A DNA stretch of 64,000 nucleotides from Planctomycetota bacterium (GTDB lineage: Bacteria; Planctomycetota; PLA2). The position numbers and the translations under genes are program-made. Where the stretch lies: the NCBI GenBank assembly GCA_021776735.1, contig JAJFFH010000066.1, positions 1-64,000 of the forward strand. The letters are read 5' to 3'. The notes below the pieces were generated by a model. That model did no database searches. It was given only the letters and a program-made list of their open reading frames with translations, and was not told the origin of the DNA. This document shows positions 34,822-42,486 of this stretch, in pieces. How positions within the stretch are numbered: the first letter of the stretch is position 1; every line of letters begins with the position of its first letter.

Positions 34822-35140
34822 ATGATTGTGCGCAACCTCGAAGACGACGTCGGTGACAAGCTCCGTACACTCGCCGCGGAACACGGGCGCAGCATGGAGA
34901 AGAACCTCGTGAGATTCTTCGCGAGGCCACCTGCAAGCGGCGCTCGACGACCATGGCCTCGGCACCCATCTTTCGAGATCGAGTTTGGACACATAGATTC
35001 CCGAAGGGGAGACGGCGTACAGGACTCGGGGATGCCTTCAGGGCGTTGACGACCGAAGAACTCGCGGGCGAATCCTCGCGTTCGACGCAAACGCGGCTCT
35101 CGTCGCCGGGGCCTGCGCGCGCTGGACGCTCGGTGATCAA
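34822..35140 (+). pseudogene. Decayed FitAB/VapBC-type toxin-antitoxin module
   Basis: The N-terminus MIVRNLEDDVGDKLRTLAAE-HGRSME is a FitA-type ribbon-helix-helix antitoxin. The match then continues in other frames as REILREAT and ALDDHGLGTHLSRSSLDT-stop, so at least two frameshifts have occurred. After this, fragments in two frames (PKGRRRTGLGDAFRALTTEEL, then GRILAFDANAALVAGACARW) match the C-terminal half of FitB/VapC PIN toxins (PEGRR...FAGRVLPFD...A). The toxin N-terminus with its first catalytic Asp is missing. The module is non-functional and overlaps the end of the convergent phnE gene. Confidence 0.7.
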
Positions 35141-36063
35141 CGTGCCCGGCGGACGACGCTTCGCGCCACCGCGGAGACCACGTCGCCGGCGATGATCAGG
35201 GCTGAGCCCAGCAGGACGAAGAGCACGATCTCATCGTGGCGGTCGCCCGCGCCGGCTTGGAGGATTTCTTTGCCCAGGCCGGCGGCGCCGAGGAGGCCCA
35301 GGACCGTGGCTTCGCGGACGCAGGTTTCCCAGCGGTAGAAAAAGTACAGCAGGAAACGGCCCTGGGCGGCCGGGTACAGAGCGACCGTTGCGATCTGGGT
35401 TCGCGAGGCGCCCAGGGCGCGCAGGGCGCGTGGCGTTCTGGCCGGCAGGTTCTCTATGACCTCGGCGTACAGGCGACCCAGGATGCCTGTGTTGTGAATG
35501 GCGAGCGCGATGACCGCGGGCCAGGCGCCCAGGCCGAGCAGGGTCAGCAGCAGGAACGCCCAGATCCACTCCGGGATCGCGCGCGCGAAGATGTAGACCA
35601 GCCTGGTTGCCCACACCACGACGCGCCAGGCGTAGGTGCGCCAGCGCGTGGGCGGACTTGCGCCGGGCAGGAACGGTTCCGGGTGGGCGACGTTGCGCGT
35701 CGCGAACAGGCACGTCAGGAGCGCGATCAAGCCGGCGAGGCAAATCGCGGCGACGGACAGAGCGAGCGTGCCGAGGACAGCGCGGCGACCGACGCCGTCA
35801 CCCAGGGTCGTTTCGAGCCAGCCGCCGAAGACACCTCCGTCCCAGGGCTGTTCTTGCAAGGGGTACGGCCGCACCTCGCCCAAAAAGCGCGTGACGTTGG
35901 CCTTGGTGCGCTGGCGAAACAGCTTGCCGAGTTCGAGTTCCGGACGCGTCCAGGCAAACGCCGTCAGGGCGAGCAGGACGATGCCGGTCCAACGCGCGAA
36001 GCGGTTGCGCGGGCGGCGGGAGCGCAGCGCGCGGATGGCTTCGTCGCGATCGACCGGGGTCAT
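35137..36063 (-). CDS. phnE: Phosphonate/phosphite ABC transporter permease (second)
   Basis: A 308-residue inner-membrane permease of the PhnE type. It has about six membrane helices and the coupling-loop region around IENLPARTPRALRALGASRTQI (EAA-like motif, about residue 205-225), followed by YFFYRWETCVREATVLGLLGAAGLG, a typical PhnE block. The N-terminal part carries an extended charged stretch (RPELELGKLFRQRTKANVTRF) and an external loop at 80-95. The start is the ATG at 36061-36063, overlapping the upstream permease stop in ATGA, so the two are translationally coupled. It probably forms a heterodimeric pore with the first permease. Confidence 0.88.
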   Translation of the reverse strand: MTPVDRDEAIRALRSRRPRNRFARWTGIVLLALTAFAWTRPELELGKLFRQRTKANVTRFLGEVRPYPLQEQPWDGGVFGGWLETTLGDGVGRRAVLGTLALSVAAICLAGLIALLTCLFATRNVAHPEPFLPGASPPTRWRTYAWRVVVWATRLVYIFARAIPEWIWAFLLLTLLGLGAWPAVIALAIHNTGILGRLYAEVIENLPARTPRALRALGASRTQIATVALYPAAQGRFLLYFFYRWETCVREATVLGLLGAAGLGKEILQAGAGDRHDEIVLFVLLGSALIIAGDVVSAVARSVVRRAR

Positions 36064-36902
36064 GCCGCCACCGTCCGGTGCCGCAGCGCACCACTCCACA
36101 GGTCGGCGACGATGACCAGCGCGAACAGCGCGTACAGGTACGTCCAGACTTCGCCGTAGTAGTGGACCTTGAACGACTGCTTGATGAAGTGGCCGAGGGT
36201 CTCGACGCCGAAAAAGCCGAGCACCGCCGACGCGCGCAGCGCGCATTCGAAGCGATAGAACGCGTACGACGCCATGTCCGGCAGCGCGCCGGGCAAGAGC
36301 CCGAGAAAAAACACCTGCGCGCCGCCCGCACCCGCGCCGCGCAGTGCATGTCCCGCCGAGCGCGGAGCCTCGTCGATCATCTCCGAAAAGATCTTGGCGA
36401 GCGTGCCGCCGTACGGCAGTGCGAGGGCAAAGACGGCGTTGGCGTTCGACAGCCCGAACGCCGCCAGAAACAGCGTCGCCCAGATGATCTCGTGCACCGA
36501 CCGCAATAACGCAATCACCAGACGCGCGGTGCCAAAGATCAGCGGCCCGATCACCCGCCGCAGTCGACGCCAACTGCGGCTGGCCGGATCACCGGTCCAC
36601 CACGCACTCGATGCAAAAAAGCCAAGCACGACGCCGACCACAAGCGCGAGGCTCATGCCTGCAAGCGCAAACAGAACGGTGAGCCACGTGCCGCGCAGCG
36701 CCTGGAGCGCGATGTTTTGGCCGGAGCCCCCCTGTGATTCGACCGCAGGCGAAAATGCCGCCGAGAAAAACTCGACGAAATTGCCGAGGCGGTTCTTATT
36801 GGGCCAGAGTTCGGCCGGCCCAAGCCCGAGGTACCAAGCCGCCCAAACCCCAGCCCCCGCAATCGCGAGGATGACCAGCCCACGCCGACCGACGTGTCTC
36901 AT
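36060..36902 (-). CDS. phnE: Phosphonate/phosphite ABC transporter permease (first)
   Basis: A 280-residue permease with six membrane helices. The EAA-like coupling loop is visible in IFSEMIDEAPRSAGHALRGA and is followed by PGALPDMASYAFYRFECALRAS, the PhnE block shared with the next gene. It acts with PhnC ATPase and PhnD binding protein to import phosphonate, phosphite or a related phosphorus compound. It is separated from phnC by about 1.15 kb of GxxExxY repeat material, which splits an otherwise ordinary phnDCEE operon. A dispersed motif lies 42 bp upstream of its start and could be part of a new promoter region. Confidence 0.88.
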   Translation of the reverse strand: MRHVGRRGLVILAIAGAGVWAAWYLGLGPAELWPNKNRLGNFVEFFSAAFSPAVESQGGSGQNIALQALRGTWLTVLFALAGMSLALVVGVVLGFFASSAWWTGDPASRSWRRLRRVIGPLIFGTARLVIALLRSVHEIIWATLFLAAFGLSNANAVFALALPYGGTLAKIFSEMIDEAPRSAGHALRGAGAGGAQVFFLGLLPGALPDMASYAFYRFECALRASAVLGFFGVETLGHFIKQSFKVHYYGEVWTYLYALFALVIVADLWSGALRHRTVAA

Positions 36903-36936
36903 GCGCTGGCCTCACCGAGCTCCGACCAACAAGAAG

Positions 36937-36960
36937 AGCCAACGGACGGCGATGTTCCTG
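36937..36960 (+). repeat. Dispersed motif upstream of phnE
   Basis: AGCCAACGGACGGCGATGTT followed by CCTG, exact core 36944-36954, located 42 bp upstream of the phnE start at the edge of the inserted repeat unit. Confidence 0.85.
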
Positions 36961-36984
36961 AGTCCCCGCTCGTGCGCGCGTTCA

Positions 36985-37215
36985 GTAGGTAGCGCTTGCT
37001 GCGCACAGCCGCGCGTGCGGTTCGGATGACCGTCCTGGCGTCGTTACCGGAGAAAAAAACACGGAGGGCCACGGAGGGCCACGGAGAGGAGGAAAGGAGG
37101 TGCTGGCTGTTGTGTCGCTCGCCGTGGAGGACGTCGTTCGCGCTTGCCGTTGTCGTTGAATCGTGCCGGGGACCCCTCCGTGGTGCTCCGTGGCCCTCCG
37201 TGTTCAATTCTTCGT
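36985..37215. repeat. Empty GxxExxY-type unit: left and right arms without the gene
   Basis: The left arm (about 36985-37090, GTAGCGCTTGC... to CACGGAGGGCCACGGAGA) and the right arm (about 37137-37215, CGCTTGCCGTTGTCG... to GGCCCTCCGTGTTCA) are diverged direct copies of the arms at 37299-37400 and 37908-37983. Only about 46 bp separate them, so the protein gene is absent. This is either a deletion derivative or a gene-less copy. Confidence 0.75.
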
Positions 37216-37298
37216 GTACGTCTACCCGCGGGTTCTCGGTTGGACTACCGTCGTGCGTCCAATCCAGGGCCGGTGCCGCGCCAGGCTTGGAACGAATC

Positions 37299-37983
37299 AG
37301 GTAGCGCTTGCCGTGGACGTGACCGTGGTCAGTTCGGACGACCGCTTCGGGGGCGGTGTCGGAGAAAGAAACACGGAGGGCCACGGAGGGCCACGGAGAA
37401 GAGGACATGATGCAATGACCGTCGTGTCGTTTGCCCTCGGTACTGCTCGACTTCCGGCGTGGGAACTGAGGGTGGTTCGGCGTCTCTTGTGCGTGTACGC
37501 TGCGGAAAGTTTGATAGAGCACGAGCAGCTGACGTCCCAGATCCTGGGTGCTGCCATCGAGGTCCACAGTGTCCTCGGTCCGGGGATGCTCGAGTCCGCC
37601 TACGAGGCGTGCCTGTGCCATGAACTGGCGTTGCGGGACCTGGCCTTCGAATGTCAGGTTCAGATCCCCGTGGAGTACAAGGATGTGCGGCTCGATTGCG
37701 GCTACCGCGCCGATGTGATCGTTCAGGGCGCCGTGCTGCTGGAGCTCAAGGCGATTGGACGCCTGGGCCCGATTCATGAAGCGCAGCTGATGACGTACCT
37801 CAAGCTGTCGGGCTGCAGGGTTGGGTTGTTGCTTAACTTCGGCGAGCTTCGCCTGAAGGACGGCATCATCCGTCGAGTGGTTGGCTAGCTCGCCTTGGGA
37901 TCTGCCATTCGTGCTTGCCGCTGTCGTGGAGCTGTGGCGGGGTCTCCTCCGTGGTGCTCCGTGGCCCTCCGTGTTCCACTCTT
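37299..37983. mobile_element. GxxExxY repeat unit with inverted CACGGAG arms
   Basis: The left arm ends in ACACGGAGGGCCACGGAG plus another CCACGGAG, and the right arm (about 37950-37978) is its inverted complement, CTCCGTGG-TG-CTCCGTGG followed by CCCTCCGTGT. The enclosed gene (37415-37888) encodes a GxxExxY protein. The unit lies inside the phn operon between phnC and phnE. No transposase or target-site duplication is evident, so I call it a repeat-flanked cassette; mobility is inference. Confidence 0.7.
37415..37888 (+). CDS. GxxExxY protein (PDDEXK-like)
   Basis: A 157-residue protein of the GxxExxY family. It contains the naming motif G-P-G-M-L-E-S-A-Y (GxxExxY), preceded by LTSQILGAAIEVHSVLG, then YRADVIVQGAVLLELKAIGR and IHEAQLMTYLKLSGCRVGLL. 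The D...ELK arrangement resembles a PD-(D/E)xK nuclease core. Function is unproven. I took the ATG at 37415 (after GAGGAC) as the most likely start; longer frames begin inside the repeat arm at 37163, and the conserved region starts only near 37510. The gene runs opposite to the phn operon that surrounds it. Confidence 0.82.
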   Translation: MTVVSFALGTARLPAWELRVVRRLLCVYAAESLIEHEQLTSQILGAAIEVHSVLGPGMLESAYEACLCHELALRDLAFECQVQIPVEYKDVRLDCGYRADVIVQGAVLLELKAIGRLGPIHEAQLMTYLKLSGCRVGLLLNFGELRLKDGIIRRVVG

Positions 37984-38048
37984 GGCGCGCGAATTGTCGA
38001 GCGTGTTCGGATATCGGGCTCCGCTTCTCGGCAACCACCGCCGCGCTC

Positions 38049-38819
38049 CTACGCCTTCAGCATTTCGTCGCGCTCTAGGTTGTAGAGGGCTTCGAAATCG
38101 CCGTCCGTCAGCTTTGCCGTGGGTTGGTCGAATCGGATCTGGCCGCTTCGCATGCCGATCAGACGGGGGAAGAATTCGCGGGCGAGGTCGAGGTTGTGCA
38201 GGCTCATGCACAGCGCGAGTCCGCGTTCGCGGCAGACGTCGGTGAGGAGGGCGACGGTGTCGCGCGCGCGGGCGGGATCGACGCTCGATACCGGTTCGTC
38301 GGCGAGCAGTGCTTCCGGTTCCTGGTACAGCGCCCGGGCGATGGCGACGCGTTGGCGTTGGCCGCCCGACAGCGTGTCGGTGCGTTCGTAGAGTTTTTCA
38401 GGGATGCCGACGCGCTCGAGGATTCGGTGCACCTCGTGGACGGCGTCACGCGGCGGGAAAAACACGTGGCGCAGCGAGCCGAAGAATCCCTGGTCGCCGA
38501 CGCGTCCGGACAAGACGTTTTGGATCACGCGCAGGTTGGGCACGAGGCTCAGGTCCTGATGGATGAAACCGATGCGCGCGCGCACGCCGCGCAGTTCGCG
38601 CGGGGGCATCTCGCGCAAGGACCGGCCGAGGACGGCGATGTGGCCGCCCGTTGAGCGAACCGTGCCGTTGAGCAGGCGCAGCAGCGTTGTCTTGCCCGCG
38701 CCGCTCGGACCAACAACGGCGACGGCCTCGTCCGTGGCGATCGTCAGGTCGATGCCGTGAACGGCCGCTGTTCCGTTGTACGAAACAGCGGCCTGCTTCA
38801 GTTCGAAGGCGTGGCTCAC
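38049..38819 (-). CDS. phnC: Phosphonate/phosphite ABC transporter ATPase
   Basis: A 256-residue ABC ATPase. Walker A GPSGAGKTT (about residue 38), Q-loop GFIHQDLSLVPNL, signature LSGGQRQRVAIARAL, Walker B ALLADEPVSSVDP and switch His in SLHNLDLA are all present. The QDLSLVPNLRVIQNVLSGR and FFGSLRH segments are typical of PhnC. It energises uptake by the PhnE permeases. Its start overlaps the end of phnD by 4 bp (ATGA). The C-terminal tail holds a one-mismatch dispersed motif, read as KLTDGDFEAL, and another exact 11-mer in GHIAVLGRS. Confidence 0.92.
   Translation of the reverse strand: MSHAFELKQAAVSYNGTAAVHGIDLTIATDEAVAVVGPSGAGKTTLLRLLNGTVRSTGGHIAVLGRSLREMPPRELRGVRARIGFIHQDLSLVPNLRVIQNVLSGRVGDQGFFGSLRHVFFPPRDAVHEVHRILERVGIPEKLYERTDTLSGGQRQRVAIARALYQEPEALLADEPVSSVDPARARDTVALLTDVCRERGLALCMSLHNLDLAREFFPRLIGMRSGQIRFDQPTAKLTDGDFEALYNLERDEMLKA
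38091..38113 (-). repeat. Dispersed motif copy at the 3' end of phnC (one mismatch)
   Basis: The core at 38096-38106 ends ATT instead of ATG. In sense orientation it is read as LTDGDFE near the C-terminus. Confidence 0.6.
38628..38642 (+). repeat. Dispersed motif 11-mer in phnC
   Basis: GGACGGCGATG is exact at 38630-38640, antisense to phnC and read as HIAVLG. The flanks do not match the longer consensus. Confidence 0.45.
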
Positions 38820-39709
38820 CGCAACAGTTTCAAGGACTTCGCGACGGCGGCGATGCCCTCGAATTCCTCGTCCTTCGCCGGGATCATCTTCTTGCGGCCC
38901 ATGACGGACAGGAGTTCGGCGGGGAGCGCCAGGAGAGCGGCTTGCAGCTTCTTCGTGAAGCCCTTGCTGTACCGGGTTTCAAGGTCCGGGTGGGCGGTCC
39001 AGTTGTAGTCGGCGTAGTCCGGGGTCACCCAGATGATGCGGCACTTGGCGGGGTCGAGCTTGCCGTCCGCGACCATCGAGTCGTACGTGTTGAAGTTGAG
39101 CGCGCCGGCCTGCACGCTGCCGCTTTCGACGGCCTTCGCCGTGCTGTCGTGCGCGCCCGAAAAGCCGACCGCCTTGAAGAACTTGTCGGGCGCCATCCCG
39201 GTCGCCTCGCGGATGTGGAATTCCGGCATCAGGCGGCCGGACGTCGAGCGCTCCGAGCCAAACGTGAACGTCAGGCCCTTGAGCTCCATCGGGAAACTGT
39301 CCGACCTCTTGAGGCCCGTGTCCCGGTGGGCGACGAAGTACGACCTAAACGTCGGGTCAACGGCACCTTGCGCGATCGCGTGCGCGCCGGGAACCGCGGA
39401 CCGTACCTGGCAGCCGGTCAGGCCCCCGAACCAGCCGAGGTGCACATCGCCGTTCTTAAACATCTGCACGCTCGCGCCGTAGTTGGTCGCGGCCTTGTAC
39501 TCGACCGGCACACCGAGCGCATCGCCGAGCGCCGTAGCGACCTTGCCGAACTTCTCCTTGAGTTCGGTGGAGTCCCGATCCGGAATCGCGGAGAAATAAA
39601 GGGTCGGCTTGCCGCCCGAAGAGGCATCGCCGTCCGTTTGCTCTTCTTCGTTACAGCCGCAAGAAAACGTTAGAAATGCTGCAAATAGGGTCAAAAGGGG
39701 AAGTCGCAT
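38816..39709 (-). CDS. phnD: Phosphonate/phosphite ABC transporter substrate-binding lipoprotein
   Basis: A 297-residue periplasmic binding protein of the PhnD/PtxB family. The signal MRLPLLTLFAAFLTFSCGC is followed by a short linker NEEEQTDGDASSGG, in which TDGDAS is encoded by the dispersed motif. The mature domain opens LYFSAIPDRDSTELKEKFG and contains NYGASVQMFKNGDVHLGWFG, FTFGSERSTSGRLMPEFHI and VQAGALNFNTYDSMV, all typical of the family. The lipobox is atypical (S-C-G-C). It starts the operon phnD-phnC-phnE-phnE and is preceded by AGAGGAAAA as a ribosome-binding site. Confidence 0.92.
   Translation of the reverse strand: MRLPLLTLFAAFLTFSCGCNEEEQTDGDASSGGKPTLYFSAIPDRDSTELKEKFGKVATALGDALGVPVEYKAATNYGASVQMFKNGDVHLGWFGGLTGCQVRSAVPGAHAIAQGAVDPTFRSYFVAHRDTGLKRSDSFPMELKGLTFTFGSERSTSGRLMPEFHIREATGMAPDKFFKAVGFSGAHDSTAKAVESGSVQAGALNFNTYDSMVADGKLDPAKCRIIWVTPDYADYNWTAHPDLETRYSKGFTKKLQAALLALPAELLSVMGRKKMIPAKDEEFEGIAAVAKSLKLLR
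39622..39643 (-). repeat. Dispersed motif in the phnD post-lipobox linker
   Basis: GAGCAAACGGACGGCGATGC in sense orientation, exact core 39625-39635, read as EQTDGDAS immediately after the lipoprotein Cys region. Confidence 0.9.
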
Positions 39710-39790
39710 CGGGTTTTCCTCTACTGGGTCACCGGGTTATCGGCAAAACAGATAATCAGTATCGGTTAATCCGGTATGGTAGCCGCTGCG

Positions 39791-42460
39791 CTACTTCTTG
39801 GCGTCTTCTTTTGCCTTTTTGGGATCCTTGGCCTTCTCTTTCTTGTCGTCCTTGCCTTTCTCCGGCTCCTCCACCTCGGTCGAGCCGCGGAGTTCGAAGC
39901 GGGAGAGGTAGGGCTGGTAGCGGTAGAACGTTTCGAGGGTGAGGATGGCCATGCAGGTGGAGTAGATCGTGCCGCCGGTCAAGCCGCTGACGAACTGTGC
40001 CTTGGGCATTTTCCACGAACCGTGTTCACAGCCGGAGCGCTGCTGGTTGCGCAGGACGTCCTTGATGCACTTGTCTCGCCAGCGGGTCCAGTAGCGGCCG
40101 CCCATCTGGTACATCGCGAGCGAACCGTAGTACCAGGTGTACGGATAAAAGCCGATCTCGCGTTCGAGCCCCGTCGTGTAGCCCGGCGTGTGGCTGGCCA
40201 TCTGGTTGGCGGCGCCGATGCAGAACGGATGCGCGCGGGTCCAGCCGAGCCAGACGCGGCAGAGCAGGCCGATGGCCGACATCGCCGGCGTGTAGAGCCG
40301 GGGCGGCTGGTACCAGGTCTTGATCTTGAAGTGGCGCAGCTTGCCGCGACGGTCGCGCGACACGTCGATGAAGTAGCGGTTGTCTTTCTTGAACTGGTCC
40401 GGCACGAACAGTTCGAACTCGCCGGGCGGCACGGGGTCGCAGGCCTTGTCCAGCCACGCCTCCGACGCCACAAAGATCTGTTCGGGCATGTCGAGGCCCG
40501 CGTGGCGTGCTGAAATGCACGCGGTCAGGATCCACGACATTACGGACGTGTCGGTCCCGTCCGAGCGCACGCGGTAGCGCCAGGTGCGGCCCGGGTATTG
40601 GATTTTCACGAGATAGTCGAGGACCCGCTGCGCACCGTCGCCCAAGAAGGGATCGCCCGTCAGCGCGTAGCCGTCGCACAAGGCCTGGCACATGATCGCG
40701 GCTTCGTACGAGAACGTCCAACCCTTCTCTTCATGGCTGCCGTCGTAGTCCTGGTGCGACATCATGTATTCGAAGCCGCTCTGCACGACATCGCGGTAGG
40801 GACCGTACTGGTGCGTGTAGCCCGCGCCCTGGTAGGCGAGAAGCGCGAGTCCGGTGTACGCGAGGGGCCGGTTGCGGATGCCGCCCGAACTGGCGCAGTC
40901 TTCTTCGTACGTGCAGTTGTCGTGGTACGTCGAGCCGTTCCAGCCGCCGTCCTTATCCTGGTGGCGGGCGAGCCACAGCAGGCCGGCCTCAACGGCGGCC
41001 TCGGTCTTGGGCGAGACGCCGAGCTCCTTGACGTCCTTGACGCGCCGCCGGTTCGCCGTGCGGTCGACCGGTTTGGGATCGAACGACACCTTGCCGCCGA
41101 CGACCTTGAACCACTCGCGCCAGATTTCCGGCTTCGGGTCGTAGTAGTGGCCGGTCAGCTTTTCCAGGCCGCGGAGCACGTCGAGTTCAAGCCCGCGGTT
41201 GCCCTTCGCCCTCTCGAGCAGTGTTACGAGAGCCTGAAAGCTCGTGGGGTCCTTGAGGTTGCCCAGGCCGATCAGGGCGACACGGCTGCGCGGTGCAGCG
41301 CGGTTCTTGGCGTACTCCGTCAGATAGAAGTCGCGGATCTCTTGCCGGCGCGTCTTCACGTTGTTGAGTGCGCGTTGGGCGAGTTCGCGCCGGACCGGGT
41401 CCTTCGTGTCCAGGGAGGCGCTCTTGAGCGCGGGTACAACCGCGTCGGGCGGATCCTTGATGACGCACTGGATGGCCCAGTAGCTCGGTTCGTCACCCCG
41501 TCCGATCGCGGAGACGACTCCGTCCAGTACGTCCTCGACGCCGGAGCGGCGCAGGGCGAGCCAGGCGGCGACCACGTTGCGCCAGCCGTGTTCCGATGTC
41601 GCGCCCCGCAGCAGCGCGGGACCGTAGTTCTTCACCTTGCGCAGGCCGATCATGTCGTACGCGACTTCGCGCACGCGCGGCGACGGCGCCTTGAGCGCGA
41701 GGTCGAGCAGCTTCCGGTCGGGCCGTGAGGCCAGCCGCAACGCGCACTTGACGAGTGCGTGAAACGAGTCGTGCGTAGAGCGCTTGATGAGCAGGGCCAG
41801 CGCGCGGTTGCCGAAGGACTCTGCCCCGCTCATGCGCGACAGGGCGAGCGCGCACGAATCGCCGACGCGCTCCTTGTTCGCCCGCTGCACGCGTTTGAAG
41901 AGCGCTTCCATGGTCGGCTGATCGCTCTTCAGGTGCGCCAGGGCAAACGCCGCCGCGATCGCGACACCGCCGCGCTTCGACCCGAGCAGCTTGAGCATCA
42001 ACGGCCGCGACTTTTCCTCGCGGCGCGCGCCGATTCCGCGTAGCGCGTTCGCCGCGACGAGCGGCCGGCGGTCCTTCGCCAGTGCCTCGAGGATTTCCCG
42101 CCCGGGAGCGCCCGGAATCTGCTCGGCCATCATGCCGACGCGCACCAGTCGCCAGGGCACCTTCTTGTTCACCTTGAGCTGCTTGGCGATGAGCTTGGCT
42201 GCCGCCTTGTCGCCAAGCGCGAGCAGCGCCTTGCCGGTCAGGATCGCGTGCTTCGGCCTCCGGGTGCGCGCGCCGAACTCGGCGACGGCCGCGAGCAGCT
42301 TGCGGTCGTTCGTCTCAACGAGCAGCTCAAGCGCCTCCGGCACGGTTGCCGGGTCCTCGATCTTGAGTGCCCCGAGCGCGCGCTCGATGTCGGGCGGCAC
42401 ATCCTTGGCGCCGATCGGGGTACACAAAACGAGGAACAGGAGCAGGCGACGGGACCGCAT
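39791..42460 (-). CDS. Secreted HEAT-repeat and prenyltransferase-like toroid protein
   Basis: An 889-residue exported protein with signal MRSRRLLLFLVLCTPIGA. Residues 25-470 are alpha-helical HEAT-like repeats (ALLALGDKAAAKLIAKQLKV and similar units). Residues 500-850 resemble an alpha/alpha toroid of the squalene-cyclase/prenyltransferase repeat type, with AVEAGLLWLARHQDKDGGWN, GLALLAYQGAGYTHQYGPY, FSYEAAIMCQALCDGYALTG and STCMAILTLETFYRYQPYL. No DXDD cyclase motif is evident, so catalysis is doubtful. The C-terminal tail (about 860-889) is Lys/Glu-rich. This combination is frequent in planctomycete genomes with unknown role. The ATG at 42458-42460 lies only 26 bp from the divergent peptidase start. 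Confidence 0.72.
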   Translation of the reverse strand: MRSRRLLLFLVLCTPIGAKDVPPDIERALGALKIEDPATVPEALELLVETNDRKLLAAVAEFGARTRRPKHAILTGKALLALGDKAAAKLIAKQLKVNKKVPWRLVRVGMMAEQIPGAPGREILEALAKDRRPLVAANALRGIGARREEKSRPLMLKLLGSKRGGVAIAAAFALAHLKSDQPTMEALFKRVQRANKERVGDSCALALSRMSGAESFGNRALALLIKRSTHDSFHALVKCALRLASRPDRKLLDLALKAPSPRVREVAYDMIGLRKVKNYGPALLRGATSEHGWRNVVAAWLALRRSGVEDVLDGVVSAIGRGDEPSYWAIQCVIKDPPDAVVPALKSASLDTKDPVRRELAQRALNNVKTRRQEIRDFYLTEYAKNRAAPRSRVALIGLGNLKDPTSFQALVTLLERAKGNRGLELDVLRGLEKLTGHYYDPKPEIWREWFKVVGGKVSFDPKPVDRTANRRRVKDVKELGVSPKTEAAVEAGLLWLARHQDKDGGWNGSTYHDNCTYEEDCASSGGIRNRPLAYTGLALLAYQGAGYTHQYGPYRDVVQSGFEYMMSHQDYDGSHEEKGWTFSYEAAIMCQALCDGYALTGDPFLGDGAQRVLDYLVKIQYPGRTWRYRVRSDGTDTSVMSWILTACISARHAGLDMPEQIFVASEAWLDKACDPVPPGEFELFVPDQFKKDNRYFIDVSRDRRGKLRHFKIKTWYQPPRLYTPAMSAIGLLCRVWLGWTRAHPFCIGAANQMASHTPGYTTGLEREIGFYPYTWYYGSLAMYQMGGRYWTRWRDKCIKDVLRNQQRSGCEHGSWKMPKAQFVSGLTGGTIYSTCMAILTLETFYRYQPYLSRFELRGSTEVEEPEKGKDDKKEKAKDPKKAKEDAKK

Positions 42461-42486
42461 CGCCCTAGGGTATCCTGCTGCGCACA

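Noticed and set aside
36899..38038. 379-codon minus-strand frame over the GxxExxY gene
   Set aside because: It runs antisense through the conserved GxxExxY gene and both repeat arms and reads the arms as low-complexity peptides.
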